From: Xanthobacteraceae bacterium
GTDB taxonomy: Bacteria > Pseudomonadota > Alphaproteobacteria > Rhizobiales > Xanthobacteraceae
Assembly: GCA_030037185.1 (NCBI GenBank)
Contig: JASHRR010001022.1
Coordinates: 1 to 10,637 of the forward strand
Direction: 5' to 3'
DNA: 10,637 nucleotides
The notes under the pieces are model-generated. The model was not told the origin of the DNA. It did no database searches and saw only the letters and a program-made list of their open reading frames with translations. Shown one piece after another: positions 1 to 5,916 of the stretch. Position 1 is the stretch's first letter. Each line of letters opens with the position of its first letter. The position numbers and the translations under genes were made by a program.

Positions 1-111
1 TGCGACGCGTCGACTTGCTGAGACCGCCGTGCCGATCTCCTGAAGTCTGTAAGCGTCGGGCGGCACGCCTCTCGTTAACTCAGATCAATAATCGAGGAAG
101 GAGCAAAATCC

Positions 112-177
112 ATGAGGAGTAGAAAAGATCGTCAGCATCGCTCGGTGCTATCCACCGGCGGCACCCAATGCAAATGA
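112..177 (+). CDS. Possible 21-codon leader peptide upstream of the DUF6152 gene
   Basis: A short reading frame starts at ATG 112 and stops at TGA 175-177. An excellent Shine-Dalgarno sequence (AGGAAGGAG, 95-103) lies eight bases upstream of the ATG. The peptide is basic at its N terminus (begins MRSRKDRQHR) and ends GGTQCK. It has no signal peptide or membrane segment and resembles nothing I know. Its stop lies 50 bases before the DUF6152 start, so it could be a leader or upstream reading frame coupled to that gene, or the stub of a gene shortened by mutation. The ribosome-binding site is better than that of many full genes here. There is no other evidence that it is translated. Confidence 0.3.
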   Translation: MRSRKDRQHRSVLSTGGTQCK

Positions 178-227
178 GGAGACGCAAAATTCTGCGCTCC
201 TCAAATCAAGATCAGGAGATCATCGAC

Positions 228-629
228 ATGAGATATACTTTGCTTGCCGGCTTTTCGGGTCTAGGCGTTCTGGCTGCGACAGCGCCCGCACTTGCGCACC
301 ATCCGTTCTTCGCCGAATTCGATGCTCAGGCTCCTCTGACATTGTCGGGAATTGTTACCAAAATGAACTGGGGCAACCCTCACGTTTACGTGCGTGTTGA
401 TGCCAAGGATCCAAGTGGACAAACGAGGAACTGGACTTTGCAACTTGCGAGCCCGGCTATGCTGGCGAGAAAGGGTTGGACGAAAGATAGCCTGAAGATA
501 GGTGAAGTCATTACCATCAAGGGTTATCGCGCCAAGTCTGAACCGTTTACGGCAGCGGCGCGCATGATCGAAATGCCCGACCGCAAGCAGATGTCGGCGG
601 CGGAGGATGATGATGGCGGTCCCAAGTAA
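228..629 (+). CDS. DUF6152 family periplasmic protein
   Basis: This 133-residue protein belongs to the DUF6152 family, small exported proteins of unknown function in Proteobacteria. Residues 1-23 form a signal peptide ending in ALA, so the mature protein should start HHPFFAEFD. The AHH start, the 'L.G.VTKMNWGNPHVYV' strand, the 'NWTLQLASPAMLARKGW' block and the 'G..ITIKGYRAK' block are the family's usual landmarks, and the length is normal for it. I chose ATG 228 because AGGAG at 214-218 is well placed and the signal peptide follows directly. The frame is open back to ATG 168, but that would add 20 charged residues before the signal peptide. A terminator-like hairpin lies 45 bases after the stop, so the gene is probably transcribed alone or with the short frame at 112. 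The paired histidines at the mature N terminus suggest metal or ligand binding, but that is a guess. Confidence 0.9.
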   Translation: MRYTLLAGFSGLGVLAATAPALAHHPFFAEFDAQAPLTLSGIVTKMNWGNPHVYVRVDAKDPSGQTRNWTLQLASPAMLARKGWTKDSLKIGEVITIKGYRAKSEPFTAAARMIEMPDRKQMSAAEDDDGGPK

Positions 630-674
630 ACAAGTGCCCGATGGGACGGTGTCAACAGCCTTTCACCTACCAGG

Positions 675-705
675 TCTTGAAGCCGACGTCCTGTCGGCTT
701 CAAGA
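675..705 (+). terminator. Hairpin terminator after the DUF6152 gene
   Basis: Two perfectly complementary 13-base arms, TCTTGAAGCCGAC (675-687) and GTCGGCTTCAAGA (693-705), enclose a five-base loop. A short T-rich stretch (CTTTTC) follows from 708. The hairpin lies 45 bases after the DUF6152 stop codon. The long perfect stem fits an intrinsic terminator. The T tract is short, so termination may be incomplete or the hairpin may mainly stabilise the 3' end of the mRNA. Confidence 0.7.
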
Positions 706-1229
706 GACTTTTCACACGGACCAGGCCAACGGGACTTTCGTGCCGCTGCCGCGGGCCCGATGCGAAACGTGGTTGGCTCGGAGCGACGTGCCAAATCCCG
801 AGATTTCAACGGCAGGTACTTCATGAGTTCCTCCCTATCCCGACTGCGTTTGGATCATCAGGAATGGTCTGCGCAAACGGCGGTAACGCCGCGGCAACCA
901 CCAATAGCCGAAAAGACCAGTGGATGATTTTCAAATTACGACGGTTCATCCTCCCCGGTGGTAACCAGAAAAGGGTCGGGCACCATCGAAAGGCGCGTCC
1001 CACTTGTGGAATGTAAATCGTAGTCGATGCTTTGAGTATGCGCCCGCCGATGGCAACCCAACGCAAGGTCCACATCCCTCTAGGACTGCCTGTTGGCGTT
1101 ATCGTCCTTAGCTTAGCTTAGCTATGAGCACGGATTAAGCACATAGCTGCTATAGCTCCAGGGGCAGCAATGCGCCTCATTTTCTCAACGCGCGCAATCC
1201 GTCACATTGCTAAAGGAGTGAGCCTACCT
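706..1229. other. Gene-poor stretch
   Basis: I find no convincing gene here on either strand. Open frames exist but lack ribosome-binding sites and recognisable protein content. The only structure is a triple tandem repeat of TTAGC (1108-1122) that runs into a 7-base inverted repeat, AGCTATG (1120-1126) and CATAGCT (1142-1148), with a 15-base loop. It lies about 80 bases upstream of the next likely start codon and could belong to that transcript's leader. Confidence 0.5.
1108..1148. repeat. TTAGC triplicate and adjoining inverted repeat
   Basis: Three head-to-tail copies of TTAGC occupy 1108-1122. The last copy overlaps the left arm of the inverted repeat AGCTATG/CATAGCT (1120-1126 and 1142-1148). 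The arms are short and the loop is 15 bases, so the hairpin would be weak. Position and form allow an operator or a leader structure for the small genes downstream, but nothing identifies a binding protein. Confidence 0.35.
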
Positions 1230-1313
1230 ATGTGCTTGCCACATCCTCTCCTGGCGCTCTTACTCATGTCTTGTACTGACCACCAGATCAGGAAAGTAGG
1301 TACGACAAAATAA
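1230..1313 (+). CDS. Putative 27-residue lipoprotein-like peptide
   Basis: A 27-codon frame starts at ATG 1230 and ends at TAA 1311-1313. AAAGGAG (1212-1218) lies 11 bases upstream, a workable distance. The peptide has a hydrophobic core (HPLLALLLMSC) whose last four residues, LMSC, resemble a lipobox with the lipidated cysteine at position 15. A short polar tail with basic residues follows. If this is right, it is a micro-lipoprotein whose mature part is only 13 residues. The N terminus lacks the usual lysine or arginine before the hydrophobic core, which weakens the case. An in-frame GTG at 1218 would bury the ribosome-binding site, so I prefer the ATG. The stop is 33 bases before the next gene, suggesting one transcript. 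I do not recognise the family. Confidence 0.35.
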   Translation: MCLPHPLLALLLMSCTDHQIRKVGTTK

Positions 1314-1346
1314 GACAGTCAGAAGATAGACAACAGGGAGGCTGTA

Positions 1347-1541
1347 ATGAGGCCGTTTCCGTCTAAGACCGTCGAAGAGCTTATGCACGAGATAGAAAAG
1401 AGGGCGAGCACTAGGGAGCAAATGGAGATAGTCGGTCGACTGTTGTTTAATACGTTCGATCACGTTTGTGAAACAGTATATCGATTAGAGGCAAGGGTTA
1501 TAAAGCTCGAAGATCAACAACCGTCAAAGAGAAAAGAGTAG
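1347..1541 (+). CDS. Small helical protein of unknown function (64 aa)
   Basis: The frame starts at ATG 1347 with a good ribosome-binding site (AGGGAG, 1335-1340, six bases upstream) and ends at TAG 1539-1541. The protein is charged and probably almost all helical. The segment from about residue 9 to 58 (VEELMHEIEKRAS, later ETVYRLEARVIKLED) has the spacing of hydrophobic residues expected of an amphipathic helix or short coiled coil. There is no signal peptide, and the single cysteine is at position 41. Its codons are less GC-rich than those of the enzymes at the right end of the window. I do not recognise it. The likely co-transcribed gene upstream encodes a lipoprotein-like micro-peptide, so the two may form one small unit. 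The ribosome-binding site and sensible composition make me think it is real. Confidence 0.55.
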   Translation: MRPFPSKTVEELMHEIEKRASTREQMEIVGRLLFNTFDHVCETVYRLEARVIKLEDQQPSKRKE

Positions 1542-2486
1542 TAATTTATGGCGGGCGGCGTCGATGTACTTACTCGGCCGTTCGTGGTGGACACCCATGC
1601 TCCAACGACGTTAGCGATCGGGCCATCAGCTGGATCAACGACTGTTCGAGCCACATTGCTCTGTGCCGGCACGGTCGGCTTACCGTGGAGCATCACAGAA
1701 CCGACGGAGCGTGAAGGCTTGCCCTCTATCGGGTAAGTTGGCGTTCGCCGATAAGCCCGGCACCGACAGTGAGTCCTTTAGGCAGGTCTAGCCGGCATCG
1801 GCCAGGTAGCCGGCTTTACCGCCCGTCTTTGCATGAAGGCAGTGGCGACACGCAACCCGGCGCGTCCTGACTCATCTCGGTCGCGCAGTGCCGAGCCCGT
1901 TCACTTCCGGATCGCGCGAGCGCTCCGTGCCGGCAAAATGAAATTGTCGGACTTGAGCTGGCGGCCGCCGAACGTCCCTCGTTCGGGGGAACTCCGGCGC
2001 GGGCGAGGGACGCAACCCAGAGCAAAAAGCCATCATCAACGGGAGCATTTCCGGGGACGACCCCTTAGTCGGCCGAGCTCGTACTTTGATTTGTCTTATG
2101 TCAAGGCGGAGTCTTCTCGCTGGTTCATGCTGTGCCCGATCGCAATTGGCGGCGTGAAAATGAGGAGAGCTTGAGTGACGCCACCGGCTGACCGTTGGGG
2201 CAAGCGTCCGGCCTCCAACGTAGGCGGCCTCACACGAACGGAATGCCGAAGTAAGTAAGCGCTATCAGTGTCTTGGGAGGGGGGAGTATTCCACACGTCC
2301 TGCACGGTCGGATTGTTGGAGGCAAGCCGGCGCCTAAGTTGGGCTAAAGGCGAGCTCGGGCAAAAGCGCGATCAGGGTAACGGGTGGATCTGGCAGGCCA
2401 AATACCGCCCAACCCAGCCGACAGCAGAGTACGAAACGCTAACACCGAGGATGCATAGCGGGGGAAGCAGCTTGATCAATGATGAA
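1542..2486. other. About 945 bases without a recognisable gene
   Basis: Several frames of 60-113 codons are open here on both strands, but none has a plausible ribosome-binding site, protein-like composition or recognisable motif. They look like chance frames in GC-rich DNA. A 9-base inverted repeat, CGTCCCTCG (1973-1981) and CGAGGGACG (2004-2012) with a 22-base loop, is the only structure I noted. I saw no tRNA, insertion-sequence end or group II intron core. The stretch may be strongly decayed former coding DNA. Confidence 0.5.
1973..2012. repeat. 9-base inverted repeat in the gene-free stretch
   Basis: CGTCCCTCG at 1973-1981 and CGAGGGACG at 2004-2012 are perfect complements separated by 22 GC-rich bases. 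There is no T tract on either side, so it is not a standard terminator. It may be chance in this composition. Confidence 0.3.
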
Positions 2487-3119
2487 TCATTTAATTGAAT
2501 CTATTAGTGATAATAATGCGCTCCTTGTTTTTTGGTGAACGTTTGTGATCCAATAATTATTATCAGTATTAGAAATAATACCTTTGTTATTTAAGAGTGT
2601 CAAATCATTGCCATTGAACATTATATACGTAATTTCATAGCAATATGGCGAAGGCTCTTCGCTGGGAAGTTTGTTTAGCAGCACAAAGGCACTTGAGCTA
2701 ATTAGTTTTGGCTTGGGAGCTTCGCAAAGGCTGACGCTTGTGAAACGATCAGGAACTTCTGTAGCAATCGTCGCAGTCTCCATAAATGATTTTTTCAAAT
2801 ACCTTCCGAAGGAAAGGCCGTAAATTTTATTGTGAACTTTATCTATAACCCAGTTTGTGTTTTGCTGCAGTGAACAATTGCAATCACATTGCACGAGATA
2901 GAGGGAGGTATTTTTGTCCCAGAAAACCGTGGGCAATGATGTTTCGCAAATTTGCTTGACTGCTTTTGAAGGCTTGCCTGGAGTAAAGCTGCACTCACCC
3001 CCATCGCATGTTGCTTCGCCGGCAGAGCCCCGCGTCCGCGCAGAAGACGGGTGATCCGTCATTATGAATGACAGAGTGGCCAGAATTGCAATGGTTAATA
3101 CCTTAAATGTTTCAAACAT
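2487..3119 (-). CDS. Exported eight-cysteine protein of unknown function (210 aa)
   Basis: The protein begins with a clear signal peptide: MFETFK, a hydrophobic run to about residue 20, and a likely cut after SSA at residue 27. The mature part has eight cysteines (38, 43, 58, 78, 80, 82, 132, 160), including CDCNC at 78-82. The even number fits disulfide bonds in the periplasm or outside the cell. There is no later membrane segment and I recognise no domain. ATG 3119 is the natural start because the signal peptide begins there. The nearest purine-rich sequence upstream (AAGG) is about 12 bases away, so translation may be weak. The gene is clearly AT-richer than its surroundings and stands alone on the minus strand between decayed stretches, which suggests acquisition from another genome. 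Function unknown; the export call is firm. Confidence 0.7.
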   Translation of the reverse strand: MFETFKVLTIAILATLSFIMTDHPSSARTRGSAGEATCDGGECSFTPGKPSKAVKQICETSLPTVFWDKNTSLYLVQCDCNCSLQQNTNWVIDKVHNKIYGLSFGRYLKKSFMETATIATEVPDRFTSVSLCEAPKPKLISSSAFVLLNKLPSEEPSPYCYEITYIMFNGNDLTLLNNKGIISNTDNNYWITNVHQKTRSALLSLIDSIK

Positions 3120-3437
3120 GATTCATCGCCGCCTTGTTTAGAGTTGACAAATTGGGCTCTCGCGCGTCACTGATTTCCCCGCCAAGTTGCCGCGTAGGAG
3201 CCAGTGCGTCCGTGACTGCCGTTCCGGCGCGCATTAGGCCGTACGGGAATCTCCTAGCGGTCCGGTGCAAGCTTGCGGTAACGGTTCTCCCCCGTCATTT
3301 TGGTATCCCTTTTTGCTTGGTCCAGTCTTCGTCGAGCGCCTTGATCGGCCTGGCGGTGGTCTCGAGACTGTTCGATCTCGATCGAGCTCACACCGCAGCC
3401 GTTGTCGGTGGTTCCTCGCCGCCTCGCGGGTTTGCGC
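3120..3437. other. Intergenic stretch without a recognisable gene
   Basis: I see no supported gene. The bases just right of 3119 must hold the promoter of the minus-strand gene, but I could not identify convincing -35 and -10 boxes. Frames of about 75-109 codons that are open on the plus strand across 3134-3492 are arginine-, serine- and proline-rich and lack ribosome-binding sites, so I treat them as chance. Confidence 0.45.
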
Positions 3438-3587
3438 TCATATCGTATCGATGTCCGGCGTGATACCGAGCTTGCGGCGAAGGCCGATATAGCTCATCGG
3501 CAGGTTGTGGATCATGTAACGCGTCGCCCGGCCCGCAGCGTTACACGCCCGCAGGCGCCATTGCAATTCGCGCGCGGGCGACCCGGG
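3438..3587 (-). pseudogene. C-terminal coding fragment, unknown family
   Basis: Read on the minus strand, 49 codons are open from 3587 to the TGA at 3438-3440. The stretch ends with a protein-like sequence containing RELQWRLRACN, then GRATRYMIHNLPMSYIGLRR, then KLGITPDIDTI before the stop. It mixes charged, aromatic and aliphatic residues like a real protein and unlike the arginine/proline strings of chance frames nearby. A stop codon (TGA, 3588-3590) sits directly upstream, and no good start precedes the block. I read it as the tail of a broken gene. Another minus-strand segment ending at 3598 (containing VTRVTRLTAAVDALTVEQMS) may be an upstream piece of the same gene. A short intact gene starting at the ATG at 3516 (25 codons) is possible but has no clear ribosome-binding site. 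I do not know the family. Confidence 0.35.
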
Positions 3588-3750
3588 TCACGGTGCATCA
3601 ACTCATTTGCTCAACAGTCAGTGCGTCGACAGCGGCGGTTAGCCGGGTTACGCGGGTAACGATGCACGCGTGAGCAACAGACGTGGACGGTATGAAACGA
3701 CAGTATCGCGCCGGCGAGCACCGGCAAGGAGTCCGGCCGCCGCCGCTACC

Positions 3751-4125
3751 ATGACCAGCACTGTAGGCGCACTCAGTGGGCTTCCTGCGGCGTCCACCGG
3801 CGATCCGGCGATCGCCGCCATCGAGCGACACCGCGAGGCCAAGCGCGCATACACAGCGGCGCTGCTCAGGACATCCGACGCCGAGCTTGACGGGCTATTC
3901 CTTGCCGAACAAGACGCGTGCGTCGCTTGGCTGATGACACCGCCAACCACGATCGAGGGCGTCATCGCAACGCTCGAGCATGCCGCGGTGCTCGATCACC
4001 CGGGCGACTTTGATGGTTACACGCACCTGCTCGAGGGCGCCCACTACAGCGGTGAGCGGCTGACGGCCTCCGAACAGTTTCCGGCAATGATCGCCGCAGC
4101 GCTGCGCAAGATGACCGGCAGCTGA
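3751..4125 (+). CDS. Small conserved hypothetical protein (AIERHR family, 124 aa)
   Basis: The core runs DPAIAAIERHREAKRAY, then an acidic helical stretch, then TPPTTIEGVIATLEHAA, and ends PAMIAAALRKM. I recall this pattern from short hypothetical proteins common in Bradyrhizobium and relatives, often several per genome in accessory regions. No function is known to me. There is no signal peptide, no membrane segment and only one cysteine. I place the start at ATG 3751, where MTSTVGALSGLPAAS resembles the loosely conserved Ala/Ser/Pro N terminus of the family. The frame is open to a GTG at 3670, but that extension is arginine-rich. No strong ribosome-binding site precedes either: AAGGAG at 3726-3731 is 19 bases from the ATG. 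The frame is intact, unlike the debris on both sides. Confidence 0.65.
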   Translation: MTSTVGALSGLPAASTGDPAIAAIERHREAKRAYTAALLRTSDAELDGLFLAEQDACVAWLMTPPTTIEGVIATLEHAAVLDHPGDFDGYTHLLEGAHYSGERLTASEQFPAMIAAALRKMTGS

Positions 4126-4144
4126 ACGCATGCAATCCGACAAA

Positions 4145-4419
4145 TCACTTTAAGGCACGTATGCACCGTATTGGCACAACGTTGTTTCCGCGGCTATCCG
4201 GCTCAACGCTCTCCCAGCGGTTGCCCCATCGCCGCATCGGCCCGGCCGCTTGAACCGGAGCCGGCCGGCCTCGTCTTGCCGGATCAGCGGCGTCAACACC
4301 GCACACAGCTCCGCGGACGCCCGGCCCGTCCATAGGATCTTGTAAAGCGTGATCCTGCTCACGCCGCACATCAATGGTTGAAAGCGGGCATGCTCGAGCC
4401 GCAAATGAGGCGACCACAT
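4145..4419 (-). pseudogene. Frameshifted small DNA-binding-like gene remnant
   Basis: On the minus strand the frame starting at 4419 contains LEHARFQPLMCGVSRITLYK followed by ILWTGRASAELCAVLTPLIR and EAGRLRFKRPGR. The 'GVSRITLYKIL.GR.S.EL...L' part has the look of a helix-turn-helix (recognition helix around SRITLYKIL). After FKRPGR that frame becomes low in quality. An overlapping frame then gives RWGNRWESVEPD, which reads better and ends at 4145-4147. This suggests one frameshift near 4230 in a former protein of about 85-90 residues. The gene also appears truncated at its start, since no ribosome-binding site lies before 4419. The function, perhaps a phage- or island-type regulator, is inferred from a weak motif only. 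Confidence 0.4.
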
Positions 4420-4678
4420 TTCGTACGGCCAGGAATTTCCCCGCGGGCCTGCGTTGCCTGTCTCATTGCTCAGCGAGCTTTTTCCACATCGCCATCGATA
4501 AAAGGATAGGTCGCCACGTCGCGATGTGCGCGGCCCGGAATGTCAAACCGCGCCATGCTTTCGCGTCGGCGAACCGAGCAAAAGTTCCGATAGCCGCATG
4601 CGATGGGCCGCTATGTGTCGGAACAGCAACACAACGGTGCCAAAAGGATGTAGGCGAAGCGAATCTAGTTGTCCATTT
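4420..4678. other. Intergenic stretch upstream of the MetA-like gene
   Basis: No gene could be supported. The one long plus-strand frame here (from 4374) lacks a ribosome-binding site and has a cysteine/arginine-rich, chance-like composition. The region changes abruptly to AT-rich sequence after about 4660, where the promoter of the next gene should lie. Confidence 0.4.
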
Positions 4679-4708
4679 CTAATTTTGAATTAGAATAATT
4701 AAAAGAAT
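4679..4708. promoter_or_regulatory. AT-rich operator-like palindrome before the MetA-like gene
   Basis: A perfect palindrome, CTAATT-TTG-AATTAG (4679-4693), is followed by more A/T sequence (AATAATTAAAAGAAT) and then by the ribosome-binding site AGGGGG (4709-4714) and ATG 4720. Such an AT island directly upstream of a start codon in GC-rich DNA fits a promoter -10 area overlapped by a regulator site. The palindrome could equally form a weak hairpin in the leader. I cannot assign a -35 box or name a regulator. Confidence 0.4.
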
Positions 4709-4719
4709 AGGGGGCCCAA

Positions 4720-5631
4720 ATGGGGAGGAGGGCAAAGCCGTCTGGTCTGCGCCAGGGTTATGTCGCTCTCGCAGGCAGCCTGCTCGCCATCCTGGTACCG
4801 CCGCACCAGGCCCTCGCGGTCGACGAAATCCAGCTCTACGACGCTGAGATTGACGAGGTCGGGCAGTTCTCCATCCAGCAGCACCTCAACTATACTTTCC
4901 TCGGCAGCAAGCAGCCGCCGTTTCCGGGCGGCTTCCCATCGAACCGCGCGCTGAACGGCACGCCGGAATTCGCCTATGGCATCACCGAGTGGTTCGAACT
5001 CGGCCTTTACATTCCCTGGGCCGTAGATGGCGAAGGCCGCGTCCTGTCCAACGACTTCAAGCTGCGCACGCTGTTCGTCACTCCCCACGCCGACGAGAAG
5101 AGCTTCTTCTACGGCCTCAACTTCGAGTACGACTACACAACGCCGGCGTTCTCGCAGACCCTCTTCGCGATGGAAATCCGGCCGATCATCGGCTGGCGTA
5201 ATCCGCAGTGGGAATTCATCGTCAATCCGATCGTCGACCTCGGGTTCGGCAGACTCGGCGACATCGATTTCCTGCCGGCGGCGCGACTCGCCCGCAAGAT
5301 CACCGACGATGTCCAACTCGGCGTAGAGTATTACACCGACCTCGGGCGACCCGGCAGTTTCCTCCCGTTCGAGCAGCAGTCGCATCAGGTATTTGCCGTG
5401 ACGGATTTCAAGATCAGCGTCGTTGATGTCGACTTCGGCATCGGCTACGGGCTGACAGCAGGCTCCGACCGCTGGGTGGCCAAGACCATCCTGACCTACC
5501 AGTTTCCGGTCGACGGCAAGCAGGACGATAAGGCTCCGGGGATAATAAAGGCGCCGCCGACTATGAGGGCGTCCATGCAGCAGCCGGCGACACTGCAGGC
5601 CGCCGCCGACCCATTTGCCGGGATGCGATAA
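4720..5631 (+). CDS. MetA-like outer-membrane beta-barrel protein with C-terminal tail
   Basis: This 303-residue protein has a signal peptide (basic start MGRRAK, hydrophobic core about 14-27, likely cut after ALA at 33). The mature part begins VDEIQLYDAEIDEVGQ, followed by alternating strands typical of a beta-barrel. It fits the outer-membrane family annotated as 'phenol degradation MetA-like' or 'transporter'. Landmarks are GTPEFAYGITEWFELGLYIP (about 80-99), the block around EIRPIIGWR (152-160), and EYYTDLGRPGSFLPFEQQSH (203-222). The barrel seems to end with TYQF at 259-262, where relatives as I remember them usually stop. Here 41 more residues rich in Pro, Ala, Gln and Met follow, ending DPFAGMR. 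AGGGGG (4709-4714) is five bases upstream of the ATG. The substrate is unknown, and the family name does not show a role in phenol breakdown. Confidence 0.8.
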   Translation: MGRRAKPSGLRQGYVALAGSLLAILVPPHQALAVDEIQLYDAEIDEVGQFSIQQHLNYTFLGSKQPPFPGGFPSNRALNGTPEFAYGITEWFELGLYIPWAVDGEGRVLSNDFKLRTLFVTPHADEKSFFYGLNFEYDYTTPAFSQTLFAMEIRPIIGWRNPQWEFIVNPIVDLGFGRLGDIDFLPAARLARKITDDVQLGVEYYTDLGRPGSFLPFEQQSHQVFAVTDFKISVVDVDFGIGYGLTAGSDRWVAKTILTYQFPVDGKQDDKAPGIIKAPPTMRASMQQPATLQAAADPFAGMR

Positions 5632-5916
5632 TGATGCCGATCGAATCGATCAGTCCCCTGCACCTGCCATTCACCTATCTCGTGGCATGCGTATCGAGAT
5701 GGTGCAGAGGCCGGCAAGGTCACCGTCAGCGTCTTCCGATGCCGCACCATTTCCAAGCACGATCAGGCAGCAACATGGTTCGCACTGGCGCGCGGGTTTG
5801 ACCACCCCTGCCATGCCGAGCCTCCCGACAAATCCGTCCCTCCGCTGAACCGCCAATGCACCTAGCTGCTTTTGCGCCGGAAAGTAGCTCATAGTGAGCG
5901 AAGGAGAGTATCTGCA

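Noticed and set aside
607..927. 106-codon plus-strand frame after the DUF6152 gene
   Set aside because: It overlaps the end of the DUF6152 gene, runs through the terminator hairpin and has no ribosome-binding site or recognisable content.
1548..1736. 62-codon plus-strand frame following the helical small protein
   Set aside because: There is no ribosome-binding site before its ATG, and the Thr/Gly/Ala-rich content looks like chance translation. The opposite strand is also open.
1833..2174. 113-codon plus-strand frame
   Set aside because: Arg/Ser/Pro-rich, no initiation signal, and the 9-base inverted repeat lies within it. It looks like a chance frame in GC-rich DNA.
2260..2420. Possible group II intron or structured RNA in the G-rich sequence
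   Set aside because: I looked for a domain V-like hairpin and an intron-encoded protein and found neither.
4699..5385. 228-codon minus-strand frame opposite the MetA-like gene
   Set aside because: It is an antisense shadow rich in Glu, Val and Arg. The plus strand has a signal peptide and clear family motifs.
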